Positions 52,459-61,646 of a stretch of 64,000 nt of DNA are shown piece by piece. The DNA is taken from the NCBI RefSeq assembly GCF_041807905.1, contig NZ_JBGVSA010000001.1, positions 62,001-126,000 on the forward strand. The letters run 5' to 3'. The stretch's first letter is position 1. Every line of letters starts with the position of its first letter. The notes under the pieces were generated by a model that worked only from the letters and a program-made list of their open reading frames with translations, made no database searches and was not told where the DNA came from. A program made the translations under genes and the position numbers. This DNA is from JBGVSA01 sp041807905 (GTDB lineage Bacteria > Pseudomonadota > Gammaproteobacteria > Burkholderiales > Rhodocyclaceae).

Positions 52459-52746
52459 TCAGCGTTGCACGCCGTCCACGCGCTCCCGCAATTCCTTGCC
52501 CGCCTTGAAATGCGGAACGTATTTTTCGGGGACCATGACCTTGTCACCCGACTTGGGATTGCGGCCCACACGCGGTGGCCGATAGTTGAGCGCAAAGCTG
52601 CCAAACCCGCGGATCTCGATCCGATGGCCGCGCGCAAGGCACGCCGCCATCTCGTCGAGAACGACCTTCACCGCGTAATCAGCATCTTTTACACCCAACT
52701 GCGGGAATCGCGCAGTCAGCTGCTCGATGAGCTCCGACTTGGTCAT
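52459..52746 (-). CDS. ihfB: Integration host factor subunit beta
   Basis: A 95-aa nucleoid DNA-bending protein. It contains VKDADYAVKVVLDEMAACLARGHRIEIRGFGSFALNYRPPRVGRNPKSGDKV, with the RxGRNPxxG DNA-wrapping arm and PHFKAGKELRERV at the end. It follows rpsA by 11 bases, the classic rpsA-ihfB arrangement. Confidence 0.97.
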   Translation of the reverse strand: MTKSELIEQLTARFPQLGVKDADYAVKVVLDEMAACLARGHRIEIRGFGSFALNYRPPRVGRNPKSGDKVMVPEKYVPHFKAGKELRERVDGVQR

Positions 52747-52757
52747 GAGGCGCCGAA

Positions 52758-54476
52758 TTACTGTTGTTGCGCGTTGTTCAGCTTGGCCTTGAGCAGCGCA
52801 CCCAGGTTGGTGGTGCCGCTCGCAGCGTTGCCAGCATCAGCCGCCAGCTTCGACAGTGCGTCGCTTTGCTCAGCCTGATCCTTGGCCTTCACGGACAGGT
52901 TGATCGTGCGCGACTTGCGATCGACGTTGACGATCATCGCTTCGAGCGATTCACCAGCCTTCAGGACGGAGGTCAGGTCTTCGATGCGGTCGCGCGAGAA
53001 CTCGGAAACGCGCAGGTAGCCTTCAACGTCACCACCCAGGTCGATCACAGCGCCCTTGGCGTCAACCGACTTGACGGAGCCCTTGACCAGGCTGTTCTTG
53101 TCGTGGGTTGCCACGTACGAGGTGAACGGATCTCCATCCAGCTGCTTGACGCCCAGCGAAATGCGCTCCTTCTCGACGTCGATGGCCAGCACTACGGCTT
53201 CCAGCTCATCGCCCTTCTTGAAGTTGCGGATCGCCTCTTCGCCCGGCAGGGACCACGACAGGTCGGACAGGTGCACCAGACCGTCGATACCACCCGGCAG
53301 GCCGATGAACACGCCGAAGTCGGTGATCGACTTGATCGCGCCCTTCACACGGTCGCCCTTCTTGTGGTTCTGGCTGAACTCTTCCCACGGGTTCGGCATG
53401 CACTGCTTCATGCCCAGGGAGATACGGCGACGGTCTTCGTCGATTTCCAGGATCATCACTTCGACTTCGTCGCCCAGCTGGACAACCTTGGTCGGGTGGA
53501 TGTTCTTGTTGGTCCAGTCCATTTCGGACACGTGCACCAGACCTTCGATGCCTTGTTCGACTTCAACGAACGCACCGTAGTCGGTGATGTTGGTGACCTT
53601 GCCGAACAGGCGCGTGCCAGACGGGTAACGGCGCGAGATGCCGACCCACGGATCTTCGCCGAGTTGCTTCATGCCCAGCGAGACGCGGTTCTTTTCCTGA
53701 TCGAACTTGAGCACCTTGGCGGTGACTTCGTCGCCCACGGCCAGCACTTCGGACGGGTGACGGACACGGCGCCAGGCCAGGTCGGTGATGTGCAGAAGGC
53801 CATCGATGCCGCCCAGGTCGACGAACGCACCGTAGTCGGTGATGTTCTTGACGATACCCTTGACGACGGTACCTTCCTGCAGGGTTTCGAGCAGCTTCTG
53901 GCGCTCTTCGCCCATGGTCACTTCAAGCACGGCGCGACGCGACACGACGACGTTGTTGCGCTTGCGATCCAGCTTGATGACCTTGAATTCGAATTCCTTG
54001 CCTTCGTACGGCGTGGTGTCCTTGACCGGACGCATGTCAACGAGCGAACCCGGCAGGAACGCGCGGATGCCGTGGGTCATGACGGTCAGACCGCCCTTGA
54101 CCTTGCCGGTGACCACACCCTTGACCAGGGTGGATTCGTTCAGTGCCTGATCGAGGAAGTTCCAGGCGGCGATGCGCTTGGCCTTGTCGCGCGACAGACG
54201 GGTTTCGCCGAAGCCATCTTCCAGCGCTTCGATGGCGACCTGGACGTAGTCGCCCGGGGTCACTTCGATTTCGCCGCGGTCGTTACGGAATTCGTCGACC
54301 GGGATGTAGCTTTCGGATTTCAGACCCGCGTTGACCACCACGAAGTTCTGGTCGATACGGACCACTTCAGCGGTGATGACTTCGCCGGCGCGCATTTCCT
54401 GACGCGAAAGGCTTTCTTCGAAGAGCGCGGCAAAGCTTTCCATCGAGTCTTGTTGGAGTTCAGTAGAGGTTGACAT
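52758..54476 (-). CDS. rpsA: 30S ribosomal protein S1
   Basis: About 572 aa with six S1 (OB-fold) repeats. Repeats show phrases such as VKGIVKNITDYGAFVDLGGIDGLLHITD, GKVTNITDYGAFVEVEQGIEGLVHVSEMDW and GAIKSITDFGVFIGLPGGIDGLVHLSDLSW. It binds mRNA leaders at the ribosome. The start at 54476 (MSTSTELQQDSMESFAALFEES) is probable; an internal ATG at 54443 is the alternative. Confidence 0.97.
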   Translation of the reverse strand: MSTSTELQQDSMESFAALFEESLSRQEMRAGEVITAEVVRIDQNFVVVNAGLKSESYIPVDEFRNDRGEIEVTPGDYVQVAIEALEDGFGETRLSRDKAKRIAAWNFLDQALNESTLVKGVVTGKVKGGLTVMTHGIRAFLPGSLVDMRPVKDTTPYEGKEFEFKVIKLDRKRNNVVVSRRAVLEVTMGEERQKLLETLQEGTVVKGIVKNITDYGAFVDLGGIDGLLHITDLAWRRVRHPSEVLAVGDEVTAKVLKFDQEKNRVSLGMKQLGEDPWVGISRRYPSGTRLFGKVTNITDYGAFVEVEQGIEGLVHVSEMDWTNKNIHPTKVVQLGDEVEVMILEIDEDRRRISLGMKQCMPNPWEEFSQNHKKGDRVKGAIKSITDFGVFIGLPGGIDGLVHLSDLSWSLPGEEAIRNFKKGDELEAVVLAIDVEKERISLGVKQLDGDPFTSYVATHDKNSLVKGSVKSVDAKGAVIDLGGDVEGYLRVSEFSRDRIEDLTSVLKAGESLEAMIVNVDRKSRTINLSVKAKDQAEQSDALSKLAADAGNAASGTTNLGALLKAKLNNAQQQ

Positions 54477-54567
54477 AGAAAAGTGATGCATCGGATGCCG
54501 TCATGCATCGGCATCGAGGTTAATTGCGCAACAAATGTTGCAATACCTGACGCGGGCACGAACCCGC

Positions 54568-55260
54568 TCAGACCTGGCGCGACTCCCCGGGATGGTGCAA
54601 ACGCTGCGTGGCGTGCATGAGGACGAACTGAACTGCTTGTTCGATGCTACGGGCGGTTGTATCCAGCAGAAGCGCGTCTTCGGCTTGCTTCAAGGGCGCA
54701 ACGGCGCGGGACATGTCACGCGCATCACGTTCTCGGAGGTCAGCCGAAAGACGCTCAATGTTAGCCGACATTCCCTTGTCGATCAACTGCTTATATCGCC
54801 TCTCCGCCCGCGCCTCGACGCTCGCCGTGAGGAATATCTTGAGGAACGCATCGGGAAACACGACGGACGCCATGTCTCGTCCATCGGCCACCAATCCGGG
54901 GGCCTGCCGGAAGTCGCGCTGGCGTTGCAGCAGCGCTTCGCGCACGTCGGGCAAGGAAGCCAAGCGCGAGGCCGCGTTGCCGGTTTCCTCTCGACGCAGA
55001 TCCTCGGTGACCTCGCCACCATCGAGCATGACGCGACTGCCCGGCAGGAAACGGATATCGAGCGCGGCCGCCAACCGGCACAGCGCCGGGCCGTCGTCGA
55101 CAGCCACGCCGCGCGTCAGCGCAGCCCAGGCCAACACGCGGTAAATCGCGCCTGAATCAAGCAAATGCCAGCCGAGCGCTTCGGCAACGAGGGCGGCGAC
55201 CGTCCCCTTGCCGGACGCGGTAGGCCCGTCGATGGCAATGACCGGGGCTTGCTGCATCAT
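54568..55260 (-). CDS. cmk: Cytidylate kinase
   Basis: A 230-aa (d)CMP kinase. It contains VIAIDGPTASGKGTVAALVAEALGWHLLDSGAIYRVLA, LVADGRDMASVVFPDAFLKIFLTAS and RAERRYKQL. The ATG at 55260 has AAGGA upstream. It precedes rpsA as usual, but its normal upstream neighbour aroA is displaced by about 3 kb by an inserted argS and an alginate lyase gene. Confidence 0.96.
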   Translation of the reverse strand: MMQQAPVIAIDGPTASGKGTVAALVAEALGWHLLDSGAIYRVLAWAALTRGVAVDDGPALCRLAAALDIRFLPGSRVMLDGGEVTEDLRREETGNAASRLASLPDVREALLQRQRDFRQAPGLVADGRDMASVVFPDAFLKIFLTASVEARAERRYKQLIDKGMSANIERLSADLRERDARDMSRAVAPLKQAEDALLLDTTARSIEQAVQFVLMHATQRLHHPGESRQV

Positions 55261-55312
55261 CGGAATTCCTTGTTGTTTCAATAGGCTGCAAGCACCGGCC
55301 GGCCACATGCAA

Positions 55313-55337
55313 AAGGCCGGTCAAACTGACCGGCCTT
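55313..55337. terminator. Bidirectional terminator between the lyase gene and cmk
   Basis: Perfect 11-bp stem AAGGCCGGTCA / TGACCGGCCTT with a 3-base loop. GTTTTTC follows on the plus strand and TTTTGC on the minus strand. It ends the alginate lyase transcript before the cmk-rpsA unit, so cmk must have its own promoter at about 55261-55310. Confidence 0.85.
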
Positions 55338-55418
55338 GTTTTTCGCCTCGTAGAAGGCTGCCTTGGGTGTTGCGCTGCGCAAGTATACGTCCAACCAGGC
55401 AACGCGCGAACCCGGGCA

Positions 55419-56342
55419 TCAGTTACTGTGGGACACCGTCAGCGAGTATAACTTGGCGATTGCGCTGCCGCCCGTGGGCGAGTTGTCCTGCACGTAATTA
55501 CCGGCCTTGAAGTAGTACTTCAGATTCTTCCAGCCGGCGTCCTTGCCGACAAAATCCACGCTGCGCGTGTCGCCGTTCACGGTGACAAAGGCGACCCCGT
55601 CGGTCACGCGGATCTCCATCGTGTACAGGTCGCCCAGCCTGATGCCAGTAAAGTAATTATGGACATCCGAGCCGGTGCCGTCGGAATTCTGTTTGACCTG
55701 CATGTCAAGCTGCCCATCCTGGAATACGGCCTTGACCAGCGGCGGAGCGTTGGTGCCGTCGTCCATGATGCCGTGGATCTGCGCCACGATGATTTTGCCG
55801 CTCGACGGTAACTGCACTGTCTTGCCCGAGAGCTTCATGACGTGCGTACCCTGCCAGCCCCAATTGACCTTGGAGTTGCCCGGATCGAGCATTTCACGCA
55901 GTTCCGAACGCGGATAGCTGCTGTTGGCGGTTGTCCCCCCAGTGGTGGGCGCCCAGAACGTCATGGCGCCATCCGTATCGGTATAGAAATACTGACTGGT
56001 ATAGCCCGCGCCGAGGTTGGCCGAGGAGATTTCGGTCGTCGCCGCGTCCGGCAACTGGAGCTTCCAGTGGCTCAGGTCGAAGTTCTTGCCGGGAGCCGCG
56101 CTCGGATCAAGTGATGCCGCGGACGATTGGCTGCTCGACGACGATCCGGCACTGCTTGAAGCTGCGCTGCTCGACGAACCTGCGCTACTGGATGTGCTAC
56201 TCGACTGAGCGCTGGAAGCCGCCGACGACTTCGAACTCGAGCTACTGGACGCGGGCGAACCGTTATCGCTCCCGCCCCCCCCGCCGCATGCAGCCAACGT
56301 CACACATAACGCTACCGCGTACCACCCGCACTGCTTTTCCAC
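55419..56342 (-). CDS. Polysaccharide lyase family 7 (alginate lyase) lipoprotein
   Basis: A 307-aa secreted lipoprotein. Lipobox LAAC (Cys19) is followed by a Gly run and a ~50-residue linker made almost only of Ser and Ala (about 31-77). The catalytic domain (~85-307) has the three PL7 signatures: RSELR at 145-149, QIH at 188-190 and YFKAGNYVQ at 277-285. It cleaves alginate-like polyuronates by beta-elimination. The poly-Ser linker style is common in marine gammaproteobacterial polysaccharide degraders. It lies downstream of argS on the same strand, each with its own hairpin. No other alginate genes are present. Confidence 0.9.
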   Translation of the reverse strand: MEKQCGWYAVALCVTLAACGGGGGSDNGSPASSSSSSKSSAASSAQSSSTSSSAGSSSSAASSSAGSSSSSQSSAASLDPSAAPGKNFDLSHWKLQLPDAATTEISSANLGAGYTSQYFYTDTDGAMTFWAPTTGGTTANSSYPRSELREMLDPGNSKVNWGWQGTHVMKLSGKTVQLPSSGKIIVAQIHGIMDDGTNAPPLVKAVFQDGQLDMQVKQNSDGTGSDVHNYFTGIRLGDLYTMEIRVTDGVAFVTVNGDTRSVDFVGKDAGWKNLKYYFKAGNYVQDNSPTGGSAIAKLYSLTVSHSN

Positions 56343-56461
56343 GACCCATCCCCTCGCATCTCGTTATATGGCATCCGCCATGCGGCGCCGATGCAACGAT
56401 ACACAGCGCCTCCGACTGCCGCGAGGGGGTGTTTTTGGAAAAAAACGGAAATTTCGAAGAT

Positions 56462-56494
56462 GCGCGGCGCCCATGTATTGCCGGGGCGCCGCGC
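56462..56494 (-). terminator. Hairpin downstream of argS
   Basis: Perfect 11-bp stem GCGCGGCGCCC / GGGCGCCGCGC with an 11-base loop, just after the argS stop. A run of U lies ~15 bases further along the minus strand rather than right at the stem. It separates argS from the lyase gene. Confidence 0.65.
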
Positions 56495-56499
56495 CGGGA

Positions 56500-58224
56500 T
56501 TACATCGACTCGAGAACGTCGATTCCGAGCAGACCGAGGCCGGTCTTGAGGGTATTGGCCGTCAGGCGACAGAGTTGCAGCCGGCTCGCTTGGGTAGCCC
56601 CCTCGCTCTTGAGCACCGGACAGGTCTCGTAGAAACGCATGAACTGCCCGGCCAGTTCGTACAGATAAGCACAGAGGAAGTGCGGCGATGCTTCGCGCGC
56701 CACGGCATGGACCGTATCGGCGAACCGTGCCAGCTCCAGGGCCAGCATGCGTTCAGCCGGCTCATTCAGTACGATCGCCGCGGCAGCATCCCACTGCCCT
56801 GCCTTGCGAAACACGCTGCTGATCCGCGCATAGGCATATTGCAGATACGGCGCCGTGTTGCCCTGCATGGCCAGCATGGTGTCCCAGTCAAAGGTGTAAT
56901 CGCTGGTGCGATTCTTCGACAGATCAGCGTATTTCACCGCGCCGATGCCAACTGCGTGGGCGATCTTGCGGCGCTCGTCCTCGGGCAGATCGGCGTTCAA
57001 TTCGCTCACCAGAGCGAAAGCACGCTCATCTGCTTCGACCAGCAGATCGGCCAGCTTGACCGTGCCGCCGCTGCGGGTCTTGAAGGGTTTGCCGTCATCA
57101 CCCAGCATCACGCCGAAACCAACGTGCTGCAACTGCACGGCGTCGGACGCATAACCTGCCTTGCGGCAGACCGTGAACAACTGCTGGAAGTGCAGACCCT
57201 GACGCGCATCCACCACATACAACACGCGGTCTGCGTGGAGTGTGCCGACGCGGTAGCGCACCGCTGCAAGGTCGGTCGTCGCGTAGAGATAGCCGCCATC
57301 CTGCTTGCGCACGATATAGGCCTGCGGCTGCCCTTCCTTGTTCTTGAACTCCTCGAGGAAGACGACCTGCGCGCCATCGCTTTCCACTGCCAGCCCCTTG
57401 GCCTGCAGATCGGCGACCACGACCGGCAGATCGTCGTTGTAGGCACTCTCGCCGCGCACGTCAGCACGTGTCAGACCGACGCCGAGCCTTTCGTAGACCG
57501 CTTCGCAGTGATGAAGCGATACATCGAGGAAGCGCCTCCACAGCGCGTTGACCTCGGTGTCCCCGCCCTGCAGCTTGACCACGTATTCACGGGACTTCTC
57601 CGCAAATGCGGGGTCTTCGTCGAAACGTTGCTTGGCATTGCGGTAGAAGCCTTCCAGATCCGACAAGGCCAGCTCCGCATCGCCTGCCGCCGAGGTCTCG
57701 ATCATGTATGCCGTGAGCATGCCGAACTGCGTACCCCAGTCGCCGACGTGGTTCTGGGCGATGACGTCGTGCCCCAGGAAGCGCAATACGCGCGCGATCG
57801 CGTCGCCGATGATGGTCGAGCGCAGGTGGCCGACGTGCATTTCCTTGGCAAGGTTGGGCGACGAATAGTCGACCACCACATGCTGGCGCGCGGGATGCGG
57901 CACAGCGAGATCCGCACGCGACAACGCGGTGTTCGCGCGCTCGGCCAGGAATTCCGGCGACAAGGTGATGTTGATGAAGCCGGGGCCTGCGATATCAACC
58001 TTGCTGGCGATGCCAGCCAGATCAAGCTTGTCGATCACAGATTGCGCCAGTTCGCGCGGATTCATCTTGCGCGCCTTGGCTGCCGCCATGACGCCATTGG
58101 CCTGGTAGTCGCCAAATTCCGGGCGCGCCGCCGGTTGCACGATGGCGGCCGCGCCTTCGCAACCGGCTGCCGCCAGAGCCGCGCTCACGCGCGTGTCGAT
58201 CAGTTCGAGAAGAGTCTGGGTCAT
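56500..58224 (-). CDS. argS: Arginyl-tRNA synthetase (gammaproteobacterial type)
   Basis: A 574-aa class I synthetase. The HIGH-like motif is HVGH at 130-133 in YSSPNLAKEMHVGHLRSTIIGDA, followed by NHVGDWGTQFGMLTAYM. The C-terminal anticodon domain has PAERMLALELARFADTV. The form is that of E. coli ArgS. The ArgS I know from Burkholderia has EFVSANPTGPLHVGHGRQA instead, so this one may be an acquired or second copy. The start at 58224 (MTQTLLELID) fits the family. It sits between aroA and cmk, which are normally adjacent. Confidence 0.95.
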   Translation of the reverse strand: MTQTLLELIDTRVSAALAAAGCEGAAAIVQPAARPEFGDYQANGVMAAAKARKMNPRELAQSVIDKLDLAGIASKVDIAGPGFINITLSPEFLAERANTALSRADLAVPHPARQHVVVDYSSPNLAKEMHVGHLRSTIIGDAIARVLRFLGHDVIAQNHVGDWGTQFGMLTAYMIETSAAGDAELALSDLEGFYRNAKQRFDEDPAFAEKSREYVVKLQGGDTEVNALWRRFLDVSLHHCEAVYERLGVGLTRADVRGESAYNDDLPVVVADLQAKGLAVESDGAQVVFLEEFKNKEGQPQAYIVRKQDGGYLYATTDLAAVRYRVGTLHADRVLYVVDARQGLHFQQLFTVCRKAGYASDAVQLQHVGFGVMLGDDGKPFKTRSGGTVKLADLLVEADERAFALVSELNADLPEDERRKIAHAVGIGAVKYADLSKNRTSDYTFDWDTMLAMQGNTAPYLQYAYARISSVFRKAGQWDAAAAIVLNEPAERMLALELARFADTVHAVAREASPHFLCAYLYELAGQFMRFYETCPVLKSEGATQASRLQLCRLTANTLKTGLGLLGIDVLESM

Positions 58225-58314
58225 TGTTGTGATTCCAGGGCAAATGTATCGTCGCCGCCGGCGCCGCACATCGGGGCCCACGTCCGCCGCCCCTGCCCGC
58301 AAATATGAAAAGCG

Positions 58315-59619
58315 CTACTTCGTTACCGACGCGAAAACGTCGAAATATTCAGGAAAGGTCTTCGCCGTGCAGCGGGGATCGTTGATCCGCACCGGCACAC
58401 CGCCGAGCGCCACCAACGAGAAGCACATCGCCATGCGGTGATCGTCGTAGGTGTCGATGGCTGCGTTGGGCGTGAGCTTTTCCGGCGCCGTCACGCGCAA
58501 CCAATCGTCGCCCTCTTCCACCGCCGCGCCAACCTTGCGCAACTCGTTCGCCATGGCCGCGATGCGGTCGGTTTCCTTTACGCGCCAACTACCAATGTTG
58601 GTCAAACGGCACGGGCCGTCGCAGAACAGGGCCGCTACGGCCAAGGTCATCGCAGCGTCAGGAATGTGATTGAAGTCCATGTCGAATGCGCGCAGCTTGC
58701 CGCCCTCGGGCAGGCGCGCTTCGATCCAGTTGTCGCCCAGGTCGATCTGCGCACCAATGGCCGACAACGCCTGCGCAAACTGCACGTCGCCCTGAATGCT
58801 GTCGCGTCCCACGCCCTCCACACGCACGGGGCCTCCGCCAATGGCGCCAGCCGCAAGGAAGTACGACGCAGAAGAGGCATCCCCTTCAACGTAGACCACG
58901 CCCGGAGACCGATACGATGCGCTGCCCGGCACGATGAAGCGCTGCCAGCCTTCGCGACGCACGACGACCCCGAATTGCGCCATCAGCTTGAGCGTGATGT
59001 CGATATAAGGCTTGGAAATGAGCTCGCCGACGACTTCGATGGTGGTTTCCACGCCGGTGGTTGGAAGCGCCATGAGGAGCGCTGTCAGGAACTGGCTCGA
59101 GACATTGCCTTTGACCTTGACCACACCGCCCGCAACGATGCTGGCAGGCTTGATCTCCAGCGGCGGAAAGCCTTCGCTGCCCAGGTACCTGACATCGGCG
59201 CCGAGCTGGCGCAAAGCGTCGACCAGGTCGCCGATCGGACGCTCATGCATGCGCGGCACGCCAGACAAGCGGTAATGACCGTTGGCCAGAGCGAGTGCGG
59301 CGGTCAAAGGCCGGAATGCCGTGCCGGCATTGCCGAGAAAGAGATCAGCGGCCTTCACCGGGAAGGCGTCGGCGCCGCCGATGCCAGTGACCTCATAGCT
59401 GCGCTCACCGGTCTTGGTCCAGGCGACGCCCAGTGCACGCAACGCCTCGAGCATGCGGTCGGTGTCGTCCGAGGACAGTAGATCTTCAATGCGCGTTGTG
59501 CCGCTGGCCAGCGCTGCCAGCAATAGCGTGCGATTCGAAATACTCTTGGAGCCTGGCAGGCGAACGCTGCCTTGCGCGCGACTCAGCGGGGGAAGGTCGA
59601 TATATTCCATCGTGTTCAT
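58315..59619 (-). CDS. aroA: 3-phosphoshikimate 1-carboxyvinyltransferase (EPSP synthase)
   Basis: A 434-aa enzyme joining shikimate-3-phosphate and PEP. It contains RLPGSKSISNRTLLLAALASGTT, LFLGNAGTAFRPLTAAL, GDASSASYFLAAGAI, and RVKETDRIAAMANELRKVGA with the late DDHRMAM. It is a class I-type enzyme by these motifs. It follows tyrA by 33 bases, so the unit serC-pheA-hisC-tyrA-aroA is contiguous here. Confidence 0.97.
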   Translation of the reverse strand: MNTMEYIDLPPLSRAQGSVRLPGSKSISNRTLLLAALASGTTRIEDLLSSDDTDRMLEALRALGVAWTKTGERSYEVTGIGGADAFPVKAADLFLGNAGTAFRPLTAALALANGHYRLSGVPRMHERPIGDLVDALRQLGADVRYLGSEGFPPLEIKPASIVAGGVVKVKGNVSSQFLTALLMALPTTGVETTIEVVGELISKPYIDITLKLMAQFGVVVRREGWQRFIVPGSASYRSPGVVYVEGDASSASYFLAAGAIGGGPVRVEGVGRDSIQGDVQFAQALSAIGAQIDLGDNWIEARLPEGGKLRAFDMDFNHIPDAAMTLAVAALFCDGPCRLTNIGSWRVKETDRIAAMANELRKVGAAVEEGDDWLRVTAPEKLTPNAAIDTYDDHRMAMCFSLVALGGVPVRINDPRCTAKTFPEYFDVFASVTK

Positions 59620-59652
59620 GTCTTGGTTCGGGGTTCGCAGGCCAAGGCCCGC

Positions 59653-60522
59653 TCAACCACGGCGTTCGCCCCACGCCGTGCGGGCTTCGCGTGCGCAGGC
59701 AAAGATTTTCTCCAGGCCCGCACCGTCCCCTGCGTCGAGCAGTTCGCGCAGGCGGGCGAGTTCGGCCACGTAGGCATCGAGTTCTTTGAGCAGTGCCATT
59801 CGATTGGCTACGCAGATGTCGCGCCACATCTCCGGATGACTCCCCGCAATGCGGGTGAAGTCGCGAAAACCCGAGGCGGCGTAGTCGAAAAGCTGCTCCG
59901 CATTCGGGCGACGCGCAAGATCGTCCACCAACCCGAAGGCCAGTAGATGCGGCAAATGGCTTACGGCGGCGAACACGCCGTCGTGTTCGGCGGGCGTCAT
60001 CTGGTGCAATTCCGCACCACAAGCCGCCCAGGCTGCGCGAACCGCCTCTATCGCGTGTGGAGCGTTCTGCTCCAGCGGCGTCACCACTACCTTGCGGTGG
60101 CGGAACAGATCCACGCGAGCCGCCGAGGGGCCGCTCTTCTCTGCGCCCGCGATCGGATGCGACGGCACCACATTGGCGAGCCGACTCCCGAAGTACCGGT
60201 AAATCGCGTCGACCACATCACTCTTGGTACTACCCGCATCCGTGACGATGGTATGCGGCTCAAGGTGCGGAGCCGCAGCCGCCATGACGTTCTCCATCTG
60301 GCCGACGGGCATCGCCAGCAAGAGGAAATCCGCCCCGCGCAGCGCGGACGCCCAGTCCACCGAAGCTTCGTCGATGATGCCGAGCGCCAGCGCTTCGTCC
60401 AGCGTTTCCTTGCGCCGGCCGACGCCCACGATGTGGCGCGCCACGCCGGCCGCCTTCAACGCCAGTGCGAATGAACCACCAATCAGACCTACGCCGGCGA
60501 CGACAACGCGATCGAAAACCAC
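59653..60522 (-). CDS. tyrA: Prephenate dehydrogenase
   Basis: A 289-aa NAD(P)-dependent enzyme for tyrosine synthesis. It contains VVVAGVGLIGGSFALALKAAG (Rossmann motif), TDAGSTKSDVV, SHPIAGAEKSGP and AVSHLPHLLAFGLVD. The start is the GTG at 60522 with AGAAAGG upstream; it follows the hisC stop by 1 base. It is monofunctional, lacking a chorismate mutase domain. Confidence 0.95.
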   Translation of the reverse strand: MVFDRVVVAGVGLIGGSFALALKAAGVARHIVGVGRRKETLDEALALGIIDEASVDWASALRGADFLLLAMPVGQMENVMAAAAPHLEPHTIVTDAGSTKSDVVDAIYRYFGSRLANVVPSHPIAGAEKSGPSAARVDLFRHRKVVVTPLEQNAPHAIEAVRAAWAACGAELHQMTPAEHDGVFAAVSHLPHLLAFGLVDDLARRPNAEQLFDYAASGFRDFTRIAGSHPEMWRDICVANRMALLKELDAYVAELARLRELLDAGDGAGLEKIFACAREARTAWGERRG

Positions 60523-60523
60523 G

Positions 60524-61621
60524 TCAGCCTTTCTTGAGAATGGTCGCCAACGCTTCGAGGAAGCGCGCGTTTTCCGCTGGCGTGCCAATCGTCACGCGTA
60601 TCCACTGCGGCATGCTGGGAATGGCGCGCACAATCACGCCCACGCGCAACAACCCCTGGAACACGGCCATGCCGTCTCCGACATTGATGGTGAGGAAGTT
60701 GGCCGAAGACGGGATGACTTCCAGCCCGAGCTTTGCCACGCCCTCTTCGATCTGGCGCATGCCTTCCTGGTTGACGCGGTAACTCTCTTCGAGGAAAGCG
60801 ACGTCATCGATGGCAGCCTCGGCCGCAGCCAACGCCACGCTGTTAGCGTTGAACGGGGCGCGCACGCGGTTGAACAGGTCGGCGACCGCCGGATTGGCGA
60901 CCGCGTAGCCGATACGCAGGCCAGCGAGCCCGTAAATCTTGGAGAAGGTCCGCAGCACGACCAGATTCGGGAAGCGCGTCATCCACGCCAGTGCATTGAA
61001 GCGCTGCTCGGGGCGCATGTATTCGTTGTATGCCTCGTCGAGCACCACCACGATGTCTCGCGGGCATTGCTCCAGAAAGGCTTCGATCTCGCCCGGCGAC
61101 AGGTAGGTGCCGGTCGGGTTGTTCGGATTGGCGATGAACACCAGGCGCGTATCGCGGCGGATCGCTGCCGCCATGGCCGCCAGATCATGCCCATATGCCT
61201 TGGCGGGCACTTCGATGCGCTCGGCGCCAGCGGCAAGCGTGGCGATCGAGTACACCGCGAAACTGTGCTGCGAATATACGGCGGAAGAACCCGGGCCGAG
61301 GAAGGCGCGCGCCGCCAGATCGAGCAGATCGTTGGACCCGTTGCCCAGCACCAGTTGATCCATCTTCACGCCGTACTTGCGGCACAGCGCCTGCTTGAGC
61401 GCGAAACCATTGCTGTCCGGGTATCGCCCCAGGTCGGCGAGCGCGGCCTGCGCGGCCACTTGCGCCTTGGGGCTCATGCCCAGCGGGTTCTCGTTCGATG
61501 CAAGCTTGACGATGCTCGCCTCTTCCAGGCCCAGCTCGCGGGCCAGTTCAGAGGTCGGCTTGCCGGCGACATACGGAGAAATCGCGCGGATATACTCCGG
61601 CGCGCGATCAGCAGCACTCAT
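60524..61621 (-). CDS. hisC: Histidinol-phosphate/aromatic aminotransferase
   Basis: A 365-aa PLP aminotransferase of class I. It contains KLASNENPLGMSPKA, GNGSNDLLDL, FIANPNNPTGTY, LDEAYNEYM and the PLP lysine in RTFSKIYGLAGLRIGYA. Located between pheA and tyrA, it likely serves phenylalanine/tyrosine synthesis, as a HisC paralogue of this cluster usually does. GGAG lies before the ATG at 61621. Confidence 0.95.
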   Translation of the reverse strand: MSAADRAPEYIRAISPYVAGKPTSELARELGLEEASIVKLASNENPLGMSPKAQVAAQAALADLGRYPDSNGFALKQALCRKYGVKMDQLVLGNGSNDLLDLAARAFLGPGSSAVYSQHSFAVYSIATLAAGAERIEVPAKAYGHDLAAMAAAIRRDTRLVFIANPNNPTGTYLSPGEIEAFLEQCPRDIVVVLDEAYNEYMRPEQRFNALAWMTRFPNLVVLRTFSKIYGLAGLRIGYAVANPAVADLFNRVRAPFNANSVALAAAEAAIDDVAFLEESYRVNQEGMRQIEEGVAKLGLEVIPSSANFLTINVGDGMAVFQGLLRVGVIVRAIPSMPQWIRVTIGTPAENARFLEALATILKKG

Positions 61622-61646
61622 GGTCAACTCCAGGGGTAAGACTCGG

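Noticed and set aside
52764..54473. Long plus-strand frame opposite rpsA
   Set aside because: It is the shadow of six S1 repeats and shows periodic His/Asp-rich segments but no family motif.
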